5,842 bases of DNA from Chloroflexota bacterium (GTDB lineage Bacteria > Chloroflexota > Chloroflexia > JAMDCE01): positions 1 to 5,842 of the forward strand of contig JAMDCE010000150.1 of NCBI GenBank assembly GCA_023489135.1. The letters are read 5' to 3'. Both the position numbers and the translations under genes were made by a program. The notes under the pieces are model-generated. The model was not told the DNA's origin. It searched no databases and saw only the letters and a program-made list of their open reading frames with translations. This document shows positions 1-5,842 of this stretch, piece after piece. Numbering within the stretch: position 1 is the stretch's first letter; each line of letters starts with the position of its first letter.

Positions 1-1
1 A

Positions 2-601
2 GTTAGAGAGCGCGGGCGCCTCATGCAGGCGGCCGGCAACGGCAATGGCCGGCCCAGCGGCATGGCGGCCGTGATGGGCGTGGACGACGAAGAGCTGAAC
101 AACATCTGCGCTGCCGTTCGCGCCGGGCATCCCTGGTCCGGCCTGCAGGTGGCCAACTTCAACTCTCCCGGCCAGACCGTCATCAGCGGTTCCACCGACG
201 CGGTGCAGGCCGCCGCAGAGCTGGCCCGGCAGAGGGGAGCCAAGAGAGTCATTCCACTGCCCGTGAGCGCCGCCTTCCACTCCCTCCTCATGGAGCCGGT
301 GGCCGAGGAGCTGGCCAAGGAGCTGGCGCAGGTCGAGGTAGGAGTGCCATCCGTGCCGCTAGTGGCCAACGTGACCGGCCGGCCGATGAGCGATCCGGGC
401 GAGATACGACGAGAGCTGATCCTCCAGACCTACTCTCCGGTGCGGTGGGTAGATTCAGTGAGGTTCATGGTTGGCGCCGGGGTCGGCTCATTCGTGGAAG
501 TGGGACCCGGCAAGGTGTTGAGCGGCTTGATCAAGCGAATAGACCGCCAGACCCAGGCATACCCGGCGGAGGAGTTGCTGGGAGTGGGCGAGCTGGTTTA
601 G
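2..601 (+). CDS. fabD: Malonyl-CoA:ACP transacylase, 5'-truncated by window edge
   Basis: FabD transfers malonyl from CoA to the acyl carrier protein in the cytoplasm, supplying the extender unit of type II fatty acid synthesis. The frame is open from base 2, so the gene enters from outside the window; 199 residues are visible out of the roughly 310 usual for the family. The first visible residues, VRERGRLM, match the conserved segment carrying the arginine that binds the malonyl carboxylate (Arg codon 11-13). The catalytic histidine is in PVSAAFHS (His codon 278-280). NSPGQTVISG and, near the C-terminus, VEVGPGKVLSGLIKRI are also family hallmarks. The nucleophile motif GHSxG must lie upstream and cannot be checked. 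The ATG at 23 is internal, not the start, because homology continues before it. fabG follows after 13 nt, indicating an operon. Identification is firm. Confidence 0.96.
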   Translation, partial: VRERGRLMQAAGNGNGRPSGMAAVMGVDDEELNNICAAVRAGHPWSGLQVANFNSPGQTVISGSTDAVQAAAELARQRGAKRVIPLPVSAAFHSLLMEPVAEELAKELAQVEVGVPSVPLVANVTGRPMSDPGEIRRELILQTYSPVRWVDSVRFMVGAGVGSFVEVGPGKVLSGLIKRIDRQTQAYPAEELLGVGELV

Positions 602-603
602 AC

Positions 604-608
604 AGGAA
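604..608 (+). promoter_or_regulatory. Ribosome binding site of fabG (decides start)
   Basis: AGGAA lies 6 nt before the ATG at 615. The in-frame TTG at 609 directly abuts this site with no spacing, so it could not use it. This favours ATG 615 over the two-codon-longer TTG start. Confidence 0.7.
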
Positions 609-614
609 TTGGCG

Positions 615-1361
615 ATGCGTTTTGATGGGCAGGTAGCTCTTGTCACTGGGAGCGGAAGAGGTATCGGCCGCGCCGCGGCCGTAAAGCTGGGCAGCCTGGG
701 GGCGAAGGTAGTGATCAACTACCAGTCCAACGAGCAGGCGGCACGGCAAGTGGTAGACGCCATCATCTCCGCGGGCGGTAAGGCCATGGCGATCAGGGGT
801 GACGTCTCTTCCCACGCCGACGCCGACGCGCTGGTGGCGGCGGCCCTTTCCAACTACGGTCGCCTGGATATCCTCGTCAACAACGCCGGCATAACCCGCG
901 ATACCCTCGTCATGCGCATGTCCGATGCCGACTGGGAGGCCGTGCTGGACACCAACCTCAAGGGCGCCTTCTTCTGCGTCCGCGCGGCGCTCAGGCCCAT
1001 GCTCAAACAACGCTACGGGCGAATCGTTAACGTCAGCTCAGTGGCGGGCCTGGCGGGTAACCCCGGCCAGGCAAACTATTCGGCCGCGAAGGCCGGCCTG
1101 ATTGGCCTCACCAAGGCCACCGCCCGCGAGGTCGCGTCCAGAAACATCACCGTCAACGCCGTGGCCCCCGGTCTCATCGAGACCGATATGGCCGCGTCCA
1201 TCTCTGAGGCGGCTCGAGTGAAGATAATCGAGCAGATCCCAGTAGGCCGTCCCGGCCTGGCGGACGAGGTAGCCGACGCGATCATCTTCCTGGCGTCCCA
1301 ATCGGCGGCGTACATCACGGGTCAGGTGCTCGCCGTCGACGGCGGCATGGTAATGGCATAG
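615..1361 (+). CDS. fabG: 3-oxoacyl-[ACP] reductase
   Basis: FabG is a cytoplasmic short-chain dehydrogenase/reductase that reduces 3-oxoacyl-ACP to 3-hydroxyacyl-ACP with NADPH in the fatty acid elongation cycle. The 248-residue product has the usual family length. Visible motifs in order: the nucleotide-binding TGSGRGIG (residues 11-18), NNAG, the active-site Asn114 in TNLKG, Ser142 in NVSS, and Tyr155 and Lys159 in YSAAK. The N-Ser-Tyr-Lys spacing matches E. coli FabG (110, 138, 151, 155). PGLIETDM and the C-terminal ITGQVLAVDGG are also typical. ATG 615 is chosen because AGGAA sits 6 nt before it; a TTG at 609 is in frame but lacks a spaced site. Many SDR enzymes look alike, but position directly after fabD supports the fatty-acid role. 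No terminator follows; the next gene starts 20 nt on. Confidence 0.95.
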   Translation: MRFDGQVALVTGSGRGIGRAAAVKLGSLGAKVVINYQSNEQAARQVVDAIISAGGKAMAIRGDVSSHADADALVAAALSNYGRLDILVNNAGITRDTLVMRMSDADWEAVLDTNLKGAFFCVRAALRPMLKQRYGRIVNVSSVAGLAGNPGQANYSAAKAGLIGLTKATAREVASRNITVNAVAPGLIETDMAASISEAARVKIIEQIPVGRPGLADEVADAIIFLASQSAAYITGQVLAVDGGMVMA

Positions 1362-1381
1362 AACCCCCGGTAGCGAGGATC

Positions 1382-3523
1382 ATGGAAACCGGCGCCAACG
1401 CAAACCTTGCACAAGAGGACGCCAGGTCGTTATCCAGCGGCCAGTCGTGGATCAGCGCCCTGCGCCTCGGAATCGCCGGCCTGGCTCGCCTCACCTTCGG
1501 CGGCCGGCCCCTATACGCTCTGATCCTCCTGGCCTCAATAGCGTTCGTTACCGCCTACCAGATCCTGGAGCCATCAGTCCTGAACGTGGGCAGGCCCGGC
1601 GATGCCAGCTTTACGCAGTTCGTGAATCAGGAAAGCACCGACAAGAAAGGCAACTCCTTCCGGCGCACCAGCCCCGATTCCTACTTTTTCTTCCCGGGCC
1701 TGGGAGGCGGCTATCCGTACCAGGTGGAAATCCATCTTAAGCAGGCCCTGCCCAACCCCGAGCCAATAGCCGTATTCATCAACGGCCAGCAGGCCGGGAC
1801 CATCAAGCCAACGCCGGAGTGGCAAGCCTACACATTCAAGTTTACGCGGCCGGAAGATATTGCCAGCCGCAATGTGAACGTGGAGATGAAGGAGGATGGG
1901 ACGCTGGCCCGGGGCGAACGCTACCTTGGCAGCGCCCTCGTCGACCGGGTTTCGGTGATCCCGCTGGTAGCCTCCTGGTCGCAGTTTGTGAACTTCAGTC
2001 CCTTCGTGGTGGCCTTTCTTCTCCTGGTGCTGGCTCTTTGCTATCTGATGGCTATTATTGTCCTGGTGGGTCTCCGTTCAGGTGAGCGTGCAGCGACCAG
2101 ATCGTGGCCGGCGGCGATGACCGACCAGCACATCCGGCTTATGGCGGCCGGCTTGGCGGTGCCGGCTCTGGCTCTGCTGGCGCTTGGCCTGGCCCAGGCT
2201 CGAACCATCGCCGCCACCGTTTCCTACCCGGCAGCCATCCTCCTGGCGGCTGCCATAGCCATGTTTCTGCTTATGCGAGTCGCATTGCCGAGGGTGTTTT
2301 CCTGGGCCGGTTTGAATACGGGCGGCCTGGAGACGGCGGCCCTGGCAGGCCTGATGAGCGCCATTTTCCTTGTCAAGATCGCTGTGATCCTTTACCCCAC
2401 CCTCTCAGTCGTCGATCTGCCGTTCCACTTGCGGTTCGTTCGTGCCATACTGAACGGCCATTTCCTTGACGTGTACCTGCCCCACACGGCCGCGAGCGGC
2501 ACCGACAAGATGTTTGCGCTCAACCAGTTGTCTTCCCCGCCAAAAGAGTGGAACATGGACATCCTTATCCCGAAATCCCCGCTCTTCTACGTCCTGGTAA
2601 CGCCGCTTGGCTGGCTGCCGTTCGACTTAGGTGCGTCTCTACGCGTGTTTGTGGTCCTTCTGGACCTGTCCTACGTCCCCATGGTCTATTACTTCGCCCG
2701 GCGGGCCATTGGCCTTGATCGATCGGGCGGGCTGATCGCCGCCGCCGTGTACGCTCTCACTCCCCTCACCTTCCGGCTCTTGATCCTGGGAACCTACCCA
2801 ACCGTATTCGCCCAGTGGATCACCCTGGTAAGCTTCACATACATCGCGGTGCGGTTTGACTCACTCCGCCGCTGGACGACCTGGCTTACCCTGACCGGCC
2901 TCCTTACGGTGGTGATGCTGTCGTTCCCCACGATGGTCGTCTTCGGCAGCCTGGTTATTGGACTGGTGGGAATTGGGGTCTGGATATGGGGCGAGCGGGA
3001 ACGGAAAGGCAACGTGGTTCGCCTGTACGGCGCCCTGGCCGCCTCGCTTGTTCTAGCGTTCCTGCTTTACTACGTCCAATACGTCGGCCCGATCATCCAG
3101 GCTACCCTGCCTGTCTACGCCAAGCAACTGAGCGGCTCCTCACAGGGAACGGGCGGCTTCTCAGGGCTCGACTTCGCGGTCACGTGGGCCTTCGGTTTTC
3201 TCGGGAGCCCGGCGCCATTTGCGCTCGGTGTGGTGGGCTTGTTCGTGTATTGGATAAGACGAGACAAAAGGCTCTCGGTTGCTTGGATGCTGATGCTCTC
3301 ATGGCTCCTGGTGGGAGCCATCTTCGTTCCCGTTACCCTGTTCACGGACATGATCGGCAAGCACGTCATCTTCGTAATAGTGCCGGCGGCGGTGGCTGCC
3401 GGAGCGGGGGGACAGTGGCTCTGGCGCCACAGAGTCTCTGCCGGCCGGGCCGTTGTGGGCATTGCCCTGGCGCAGATGGGTTGGGCGTCCATCGCCTTCA
3501 CGGTTGCGCGTCTGGCCAAGTGA
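1382..3523 (+). CDS. Polytopic membrane protein, GT-C glycosyltransferase-like, with N-terminal extracytoplasmic beta domain
   Basis: This 713-residue protein is not one I can name. Residues 1-42 form a cytoplasmic leader with a basic amphipathic stretch, and 43-61 a first membrane helix. Residues about 62-204 are soluble and beta-rich, with VFINGQQAGT, a PEWQAYTFKF strand and YLGSALVDRVSVIP, resembling jelly-roll carbohydrate-binding-like domains of bacterial GT-C-type proteins. About fourteen further hydrophobic segments follow (near 206-231, 252-272, 280-300, 317-339, then from 399 to 709). If the N-terminus is cytoplasmic, the loop 340-397 is outside and contains VVDLPFHLRFV with Asp345 and His349, the kind of acidic motif GT-C enzymes carry in an early external loop. 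By inference it may move a sugar from a lipid carrier onto an acceptor; donor and acceptor are unknown, and it could be a non-catalytic relative. GAGG lies only 3 nt before the ATG, so the ribosome site is tight, but no better start precedes the first helix. It is probably co-transcribed with fabG (20 nt gap). Confidence 0.8.
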   Translation: METGANANLAQEDARSLSSGQSWISALRLGIAGLARLTFGGRPLYALILLASIAFVTAYQILEPSVLNVGRPGDASFTQFVNQESTDKKGNSFRRTSPDSYFFFPGLGGGYPYQVEIHLKQALPNPEPIAVFINGQQAGTIKPTPEWQAYTFKFTRPEDIASRNVNVEMKEDGTLARGERYLGSALVDRVSVIPLVASWSQFVNFSPFVVAFLLLVLALCYLMAIIVLVGLRSGERAATRSWPAAMTDQHIRLMAAGLAVPALALLALGLAQARTIAATVSYPAAILLAAAIAMFLLMRVALPRVFSWAGLNTGGLETAALAGLMSAIFLVKIAVILYPTLSVVDLPFHLRFVRAILNGHFLDVYLPHTAASGTDKMFALNQLSSPPKEWNMDILIPKSPLFYVLVTPLGWLPFDLGASLRVFVVLLDLSYVPMVYYFARRAIGLDRSGGLIAAAVYALTPLTFRLLILGTYPTVFAQWITLVSFTYIAVRFDSLRRWTTWLTLTGLLTVVMLSFPTMVVFGSLVIGLVGIGVWIWGERERKGNVVRLYGALAASLVLAFLLYYVQYVGPIIQATLPVYAKQLSGSSQGTGGFSGLDFAVTWAFGFLGSPAPFALGVVGLFVYWIRRDKRLSVAWMLMLSWLLVGAIFVPVTLFTDMIGKHVIFVIVPAAVAAGAGGQWLWRHRVSAGRAVVGIALAQMGWASIAFTVARLAK

Positions 3524-3553
3524 ATATCACCTACCATAATCAACAACTTCTCC

Positions 3554-3582
3554 TTGACGCCTAGTGGCAAAGCGGGTAGAAT
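3554..3582 (+). promoter_or_regulatory. Sigma-70-type promoter for nusB
   Basis: The -35 box TTGACG (3554-3559, 5/6 to consensus) and -10 box TAGAAT (3577-3582, 5/6) are separated by an optimal 17 nt. It lies in the gap starting 30 nt after the membrane-protein stop and faces nusB. The predicted start of transcription is near 3588-3590, giving a leader of about 65 nt before the chosen GTG. This is a sequence match only. Confidence 0.72.
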
Positions 3583-3592
3583 AGCGTGGCAT

Positions 3593-3610
3593 GAGCCGCC
3601 CATGTGGCTC
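3593..3610 (+). promoter_or_regulatory. Hairpin in the nusB 5' leader
   Basis: GAGCCGC (3593-3599) can pair with GTGGCTC (3604-3610) around a CCAT loop: seven pairs, one of them a G-U wobble. It would start within a few nucleotides of the predicted 5' end of the nusB transcript. No U-tract follows directly (the TTTTT run is over 15 nt later), so it is not a normal terminator. It could stabilise the RNA 5' end or be a weak regulatory element. Function is not shown. Confidence 0.4.
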
Positions 3611-3642
3611 GACAATGTGAATCAAGGTTTTTACAATTTGGT

Positions 3643-3647
3643 AGGTG
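3643..3647 (+). promoter_or_regulatory. Ribosome binding site of nusB (decides start)
   Basis: AGGTG, within GGTAGGTG, is 7 nt before the GTG at 3655. An in-frame GTG at 3604 would add 17 residues, but it lies inside the leader hairpin and lacks a good site in front. Confidence 0.6.
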
Positions 3648-3654
3648 TCATACT

Positions 3655-4065
3655 GTGTCCAGTCCCCGGCGGGAAGCCAGGATCGTTGCACTTCAGACGC
3701 TCTTCGAGGCAGACACCGTCCGGCACGACCTGGAGGGCGTGTTGGAGAGAAACCTGGAAGAAGGGGGCCTGGTCCAGGAGGCGGCCGATTACGCATGTGA
3801 CCTGGTGCGCGGCGTGTGGCAGCATCGCCAGCGGCTGGACAATATCATCTCCAAGTCTGCCCCCAACTGGCCTGTCGAGCAGATGGCCGGGATCGACAAG
3901 AACATTCTAAGGCTTGCAATTTACGAAATAATGATTGATAATAGGGTGCCGGTCAAGGCAGCCATTAACGAAGCGGTCGAGCTGGCTAAGCTCTTTGGGA
4001 GCGACAGTTCAGGCCGCTTTATCAATGGAGTCCTAGGCACAGTGATCTCGCAGAGCGGCAAATGA
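3655..4065 (+). CDS. nusB: Transcription antitermination factor NusB
   Basis: NusB is a small all-helical RNA-binding protein that pairs with NusE (ribosomal protein S10) at boxA RNA to prevent premature termination in rRNA operons. The 136-residue product has the usual length. It opens with [19 protein letters not shown], the basic first helix of the family, and ends with the strongest signature, [12 protein letters not shown], then [18 protein letters not shown], then [15 protein letters not shown] 3655 is chosen because the family usually begins one or two residues before the RREAR segment and a Shine-Dalgarno lies 7 nt upstream. The gene sits between its own promoter (3554-3582) and a terminator four nucleotides after the stop, so it looks like a single-gene unit placed between fatty-acid genes. 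Identification is firm; the exact start is likely but not certain. Confidence 0.95.
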   Translation: MSSPRREARIVALQTLFEADTVRHDLEGVLERNLEEGGLVQEAADYACDLVRGVWQHRQRLDNIISKSAPNWPVEQMAGIDKNILRLAIYEIMIDNRVPVKAAINEAVELAKLFGSDSSGRFINGVLGTVISQSGK

Positions 4066-4069
4066 CTCC

Positions 4070-4095
4070 TGTGGCCCCGGGCCACATATTTTTTT
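4070..4095 (+). terminator. Rho-independent terminator after nusB
   Basis: TGTGGCC (4070-4076) pairs perfectly with GGCCACA (4080-4086) around a CCG loop. After TA comes a run of seven T (4089-4095). This is a compact, GC-rich intrinsic terminator starting 4 nt after the nusB stop and ending 28 nt before acpP. Confidence 0.88.
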
Positions 4096-4108
4096 AACAA
4101 TTGGCCAG

Positions 4109-4120
4109 AAGGGAGGTGAT
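4109..4120 (+). promoter_or_regulatory. Very strong Shine-Dalgarno of acpP
   Basis: AAGGGAGGTGAT matches 11 of 12 bases of the extended complement to the 16S rRNA 3' end (AAAGGAGGTGAT). The GGAGG core is 7 nt before the ATG. This fits the high expression expected for acyl carrier protein and fixes the start at 4124. Confidence 0.85.
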
Positions 4121-4123
4121 AGG

Positions 4124-4366
4124 ATGGCGACGTCGGCGGTATACGACCGACTCAAGAAGATCGTGGCAGAGCAACTGGGCGTCGAAGAACAAGACGTTAC
4201 CATGGAAGCATCCTTTCAAGAGGACCTGAACGCTGACTCCCTGGATCTAGTGGAGTTGATCATGTCTCTCGAGGAAGAGTTTGGACTTGAGATCTCTGAC
4301 GAGGATGCGGAGAACATCCGCACGGTCGGAGATGCGGTGGATTACATCCAGGATCACCTCGAGTGA
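4124..4366 (+). CDS. acpP: Acyl carrier protein
   Basis: AcpP carries growing acyl chains as thioesters on a 4'-phosphopantetheine arm in the cytoplasm; it is the partner of FabD and FabG encoded upstream. The 80-residue, very acidic protein has the typical length. The phosphopantetheine attachment site is Ser39 in the hallmark segment [21 protein letters not shown]. The tail [19 protein letters not shown] is the usual third and fourth helix region. The start is set by a near-perfect Shine-Dalgarno. The gene lies just behind the nusB terminator, and I see no clear promoter between them, so its transcription source is unresolved. tatA follows after 43 nt with no terminator between. The acidic DSL context and the nearby fab genes favour a primary-metabolism ACP over a polyketide carrier. 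Confidence 0.97.
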   Translation: MATSAVYDRLKKIVAEQLGVEEQDVTMEASFQEDLNADSLDLVELIMSLEEEFGLEISDEDAENIRTVGDAVDYIQDHLE

Positions 4367-4409
4367 GTCTGACGAGCGTCGGGGAAGCTCCTAGAGCTGG
4401 AGACTGTTC

Positions 4410-4970
4410 ATGAACTTCTTCGGAATGGGCCCCGGAGAGCTAATGCTCATCCTAATCGCGGCTCTGATCATATTCGGCCCGCGTAAGCTCCCAGAGATCG
4501 GCGGCCAGGTGGGCCGCGCAATCGCCGAGTTCAGGCGAGCCACCAACGATCTCACCAAGGATTTCCGCGACCTGAACCTGGATGAGCTCACCAAGCCGCT
4601 TTCCGATCAGCCAGCAGCGCCGGCCCAGCCAGCCACACCCGTCGGGACAGTGGCCATGGTAACGCCCCCCGAAGGAATGGAGAGCCCGGTGGAGGTTCGT
4701 GCAGACGCGGCCTCCACCGACGAATTCGCCCCCGAGGCGGCGGTGGTAGATCTGCTGGTTGAGGAAGACGCCGAAGATTCCAAGCCTGCCGACGGGCAAG
4801 CGATGTCCGGAAACGGGGTCCCGCACGCCGAAAGCGGCATGGAGGAACAGCCGGTAGCCACCATCGAGCCGTCCACCACCCAACCGGCGGTCGGGGAGAC
4901 CATCGTACCGGAAGAACACCACGCTGAGGAGACCGACGCGGCCGAGGCTTTCAAAGGCGCCGGAATCTGA
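4410..4970 (+). CDS. tatA: Twin-arginine translocase subunit TatA/TatB family, long acidic tail
   Basis: TatA oligomers form the passage through the cytoplasmic membrane that exports folded twin-arginine proteins together with TatC. Residues 8-22 form the short N-terminal membrane helix, FGP (22-24) the hinge, and KLPEIGGQVGRAIAEFRRA the amphipathic helix, continuing to about residue 56. FGPRKLPEIG is TatA-like, whereas Glu10 at the helix start resembles the TatB position, so a dual TatA/TatB role is possible; only one such gene is seen here. At 186 residues it is longer than the usual 60-90 of TatA. The extra ~120 residues are low-complexity, rich in Pro, Ala, Glu and Asp, and presumably disordered and cytoplasmic. 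GGAGA lies 6 nt before ATG 4410. tatC follows after 185 nt, which supports the assignment. The family is certain; A versus B is not. Confidence 0.88.
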   Translation: MNFFGMGPGELMLILIAALIIFGPRKLPEIGGQVGRAIAEFRRATNDLTKDFRDLNLDELTKPLSDQPAAPAQPATPVGTVAMVTPPEGMESPVEVRADAASTDEFAPEAAVVDLLVEEDAEDSKPADGQAMSGNGVPHAESGMEEQPVATIEPSTTQPAVGETIVPEEHHAEETDAAEAFKGAGI

Positions 4971-5126
4971 TGCCTCCGGTGCGAGAACGCCGGTCCTCGC
5001 CTGGACTAGATAACTGGTCTGAGAGTGAAATGCTTCCGTTGGACGAACCGTCTTTCCACCGCATTATCCCACCGTTTCGCAGATCTAGGCAGCGACGGGC
5101 GGGAAATTGTGGTTTGCAGATAGATT

Positions 5127-5149
5127 AGGAGAAGCAAGTGCTCGGAGAG
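5127..5149 (+). promoter_or_regulatory. Two tandem ribosome binding sites before tatC
   Basis: AGGAG (5127-5131) sits 6 nt before an in-frame GTG at 5138. GGAGAG (5144-5149) has its GGAG core 8 nt before ATG 5156. Both starts open the tatC frame, six codons apart, and the second site lies inside the coding sequence of the longer form. I prefer ATG 5156 because of its start codon, but cannot exclude GTG 5138. Confidence 0.55.
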
Positions 5150-5155
5150 AATTCT

Positions 5156-5842
5156 ATGATAGACAACCTCGTTCACGCGGACGGTGACGAGGAAATCCAG
5201 GCCAGCTCCATGTCTATCATGGACCACCTGGATGAGCTGCGCAAGCGTCTCGTCCACACGGCCATAGCCGTCGTCGTGGCCGCGGGCATCAGCTTCGTCT
5301 TCATCGACTACGTAATGGGCTGGCTCCTGGCGCTTGTCCCCAAATCGGTAGAGATTGTCACCCTGCAACCAACCGAGCGGTTCGTGGTCTACATGAAGGT
5401 CCTGATGTACATGGGCGCCGCGATCGCCATGCCCATTATCATGTACGAGATGATAGCTTTCATCGCCCCCGGCCTCCGCAAGAAGGAAAAGCGGTTCGTC
5501 TACCTGGGCCTGCCGTTTGTGACGCTCTGCTTCGCCGGAGGAATCGCGTTCGGGTATTTCCTTGTACTGCCCAGGGCCCTCGGGTGGCTCCTGACAGTCG
5601 GTAGCCCAGACATTCACCAGCAAGTGCAGCTCTCCGAACTCCTCTCGTTCACGATCACATTCATATTCTGGCTGGGCGTCGTGTTCGAGATGCCCGTGGT
5701 CATCTTTTTCCTGTCGAAAATCAGGATCCTCAATGTCAAGCGGCTCAACAAGTGGCGAAAGTACGCCTACCTGGCCATACTGATCGTCGCGGCCGCAATC
5801 ACCCCGACGCCTGACCCGTTCAATCAGCTAATTGTAGCCGCT
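5156..5842 (+). CDS. tatC: Sec-independent protein translocase TatC, 3'-truncated by window edge
   Basis: TatC is the membrane receptor that binds twin-arginine signal peptides and recruits TatA. The frame is open to the last base, showing 229 residues of a family usually near 250, so part of the last membrane segment is missing. Visible hallmarks: SIMDHLDELRKRL before the first helix (about 33-51); EMIAFIAPGLRKKEKR with Phe102 and Glu111, equivalent to E. coli Phe94 and Glu103 of the signal-peptide site; FGYFLVLP; FEMP with Glu178, equivalent to Glu170; RKYAYLAILIVAAAITPTPDPFNQ with the conserved Asp in the last loop. Membrane segments lie near 33-51, 81-101, 116-138, 164-186 and 200-216. 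Start ATG 5156 has GGAG 8 nt before it; GTG 5138 is an in-frame alternative. The N-terminus before HLDELR is about ten residues longer than in E. coli, and acidic. tatA lies just upstream. Confidence 0.95.
   Translation, partial: MIDNLVHADGDEEIQASSMSIMDHLDELRKRLVHTAIAVVVAAGISFVFIDYVMGWLLALVPKSVEIVTLQPTERFVVYMKVLMYMGAAIAMPIIMYEMIAFIAPGLRKKEKRFVYLGLPFVTLCFAGGIAFGYFLVLPRALGWLLTVGSPDIHQQVQLSELLSFTITFIFWLGVVFEMPVVIFFLSKIRILNVKRLNKWRKYAYLAILIVAAAITPTPDPFNQLIVAA

Noticed and set aside
531..1010. Minus-strand open frame of 159 codons opposite fabD/fabG
   Set aside because: It overlaps two firmly identified genes, is low in recognisable motifs, and has no credible start context.
3520..3530. Small inverted repeat GTGA-ATA-TCAC at the stop of the membrane-protein gene as a terminator
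   Set aside because: The four-pair stem is too weak and no T-run follows.
2986..3564. Plus-strand open frame of 192 codons in another frame inside the membrane-protein gene
   Set aside because: It is an out-of-frame, Arg/Gly-rich shadow. The overlapping frame encodes well-formed membrane helices to its own stop.
3604..3654. Longer nusB start at GTG 3604
   Set aside because: It lies inside the leader hairpin, lacks a spaced Shine-Dalgarno, and would add 17 residues not typical of NusB; GTG 3655 has AGGTG 7 nt upstream.
4452..4922. Minus-strand open frame of 156 codons opposite tatA
   Set aside because: It is a shadow of the low-complexity GC-rich TatA tail, with no family features.
4981..5000. 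Hairpin GCGAG/CTCGC after tatA as a terminator
   Set aside because: It has only five pairs, a ten-base loop, and no T-run.
5039..5067. TTGGAC-17 nt-CATTAT as a promoter for tatC
   Set aside because: The spacing is right, but the -35 matches only 3/6 and the -10 4/6; this is too weak to call.
5006..5623. Long open frame on the minus strand (205 codons) opposite tatC
   Set aside because: It is antisense to the clear TatC reading frame at 5156-5842, has no recognisable family motifs, and is a product of GC-rich codon bias.

Overview
All recognisable genes lie on the + strand and are core bacterial housekeeping genes, plus one large membrane protein of unassigned specificity. By eye the DNA is GC-rich (about 60%). 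Shine-Dalgarno sites are strong, and there is one good sigma-70-type promoter and one clean intrinsic terminator. I see no phage, transposon, CRISPR, rRNA or tRNA sequence. The taxon cannot be fixed from this window. The gene style (a TatA with FGPRKLPEIG, tat genes beside fatty-acid genes, a GT-C-like protein with an N-terminal beta domain) would suit Chloroflexota or a similar environmental lineage, but this is a weak inference.

Layout. Bases 2-601 hold the 3' two thirds of fabD (malonyl-CoA:ACP transacylase), cut by the window start. fabG (615-1361, 3-oxoacyl-ACP reductase) follows after 13 nt. After another 20 nt comes a 713-residue polytopic membrane protein (1382-3523). It has an extracytoplasmic beta-rich domain between its first two membrane segments and then a GT-C-glycosyltransferase-like membrane core. 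These three genes look co-transcribed.

A new transcription unit starts at a TTGACG-17 nt-TAGAAT promoter (3554-3582). It has a short leader with a hairpin and encodes nusB (3655-4065), which ends at a strong intrinsic terminator (4070-4095). acpP (4124-4366, acyl carrier protein) follows with a near-perfect Shine-Dalgarno, then a TatA/TatB-family gene with a long acidic tail (4410-4970), then tatC (5156-5842, cut by the window end).

How the genes work together. FabD loads malonate onto AcpP and FabG reduces the 3-oxoacyl-AcpP formed by elongation, so fabD, fabG and acpP belong to one pathway. They are separated here by the membrane protein and by a self-contained nusB unit. TatA and TatC form the twin-arginine export pore. 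NusB is a transcription antitermination factor for rRNA operons.

I did not find a convincing undescribed system. The points most worth a second look are the membrane protein, the isolated nusB unit splitting the fatty-acid genes, and the absence of a visible acpP promoter after a strong terminator.
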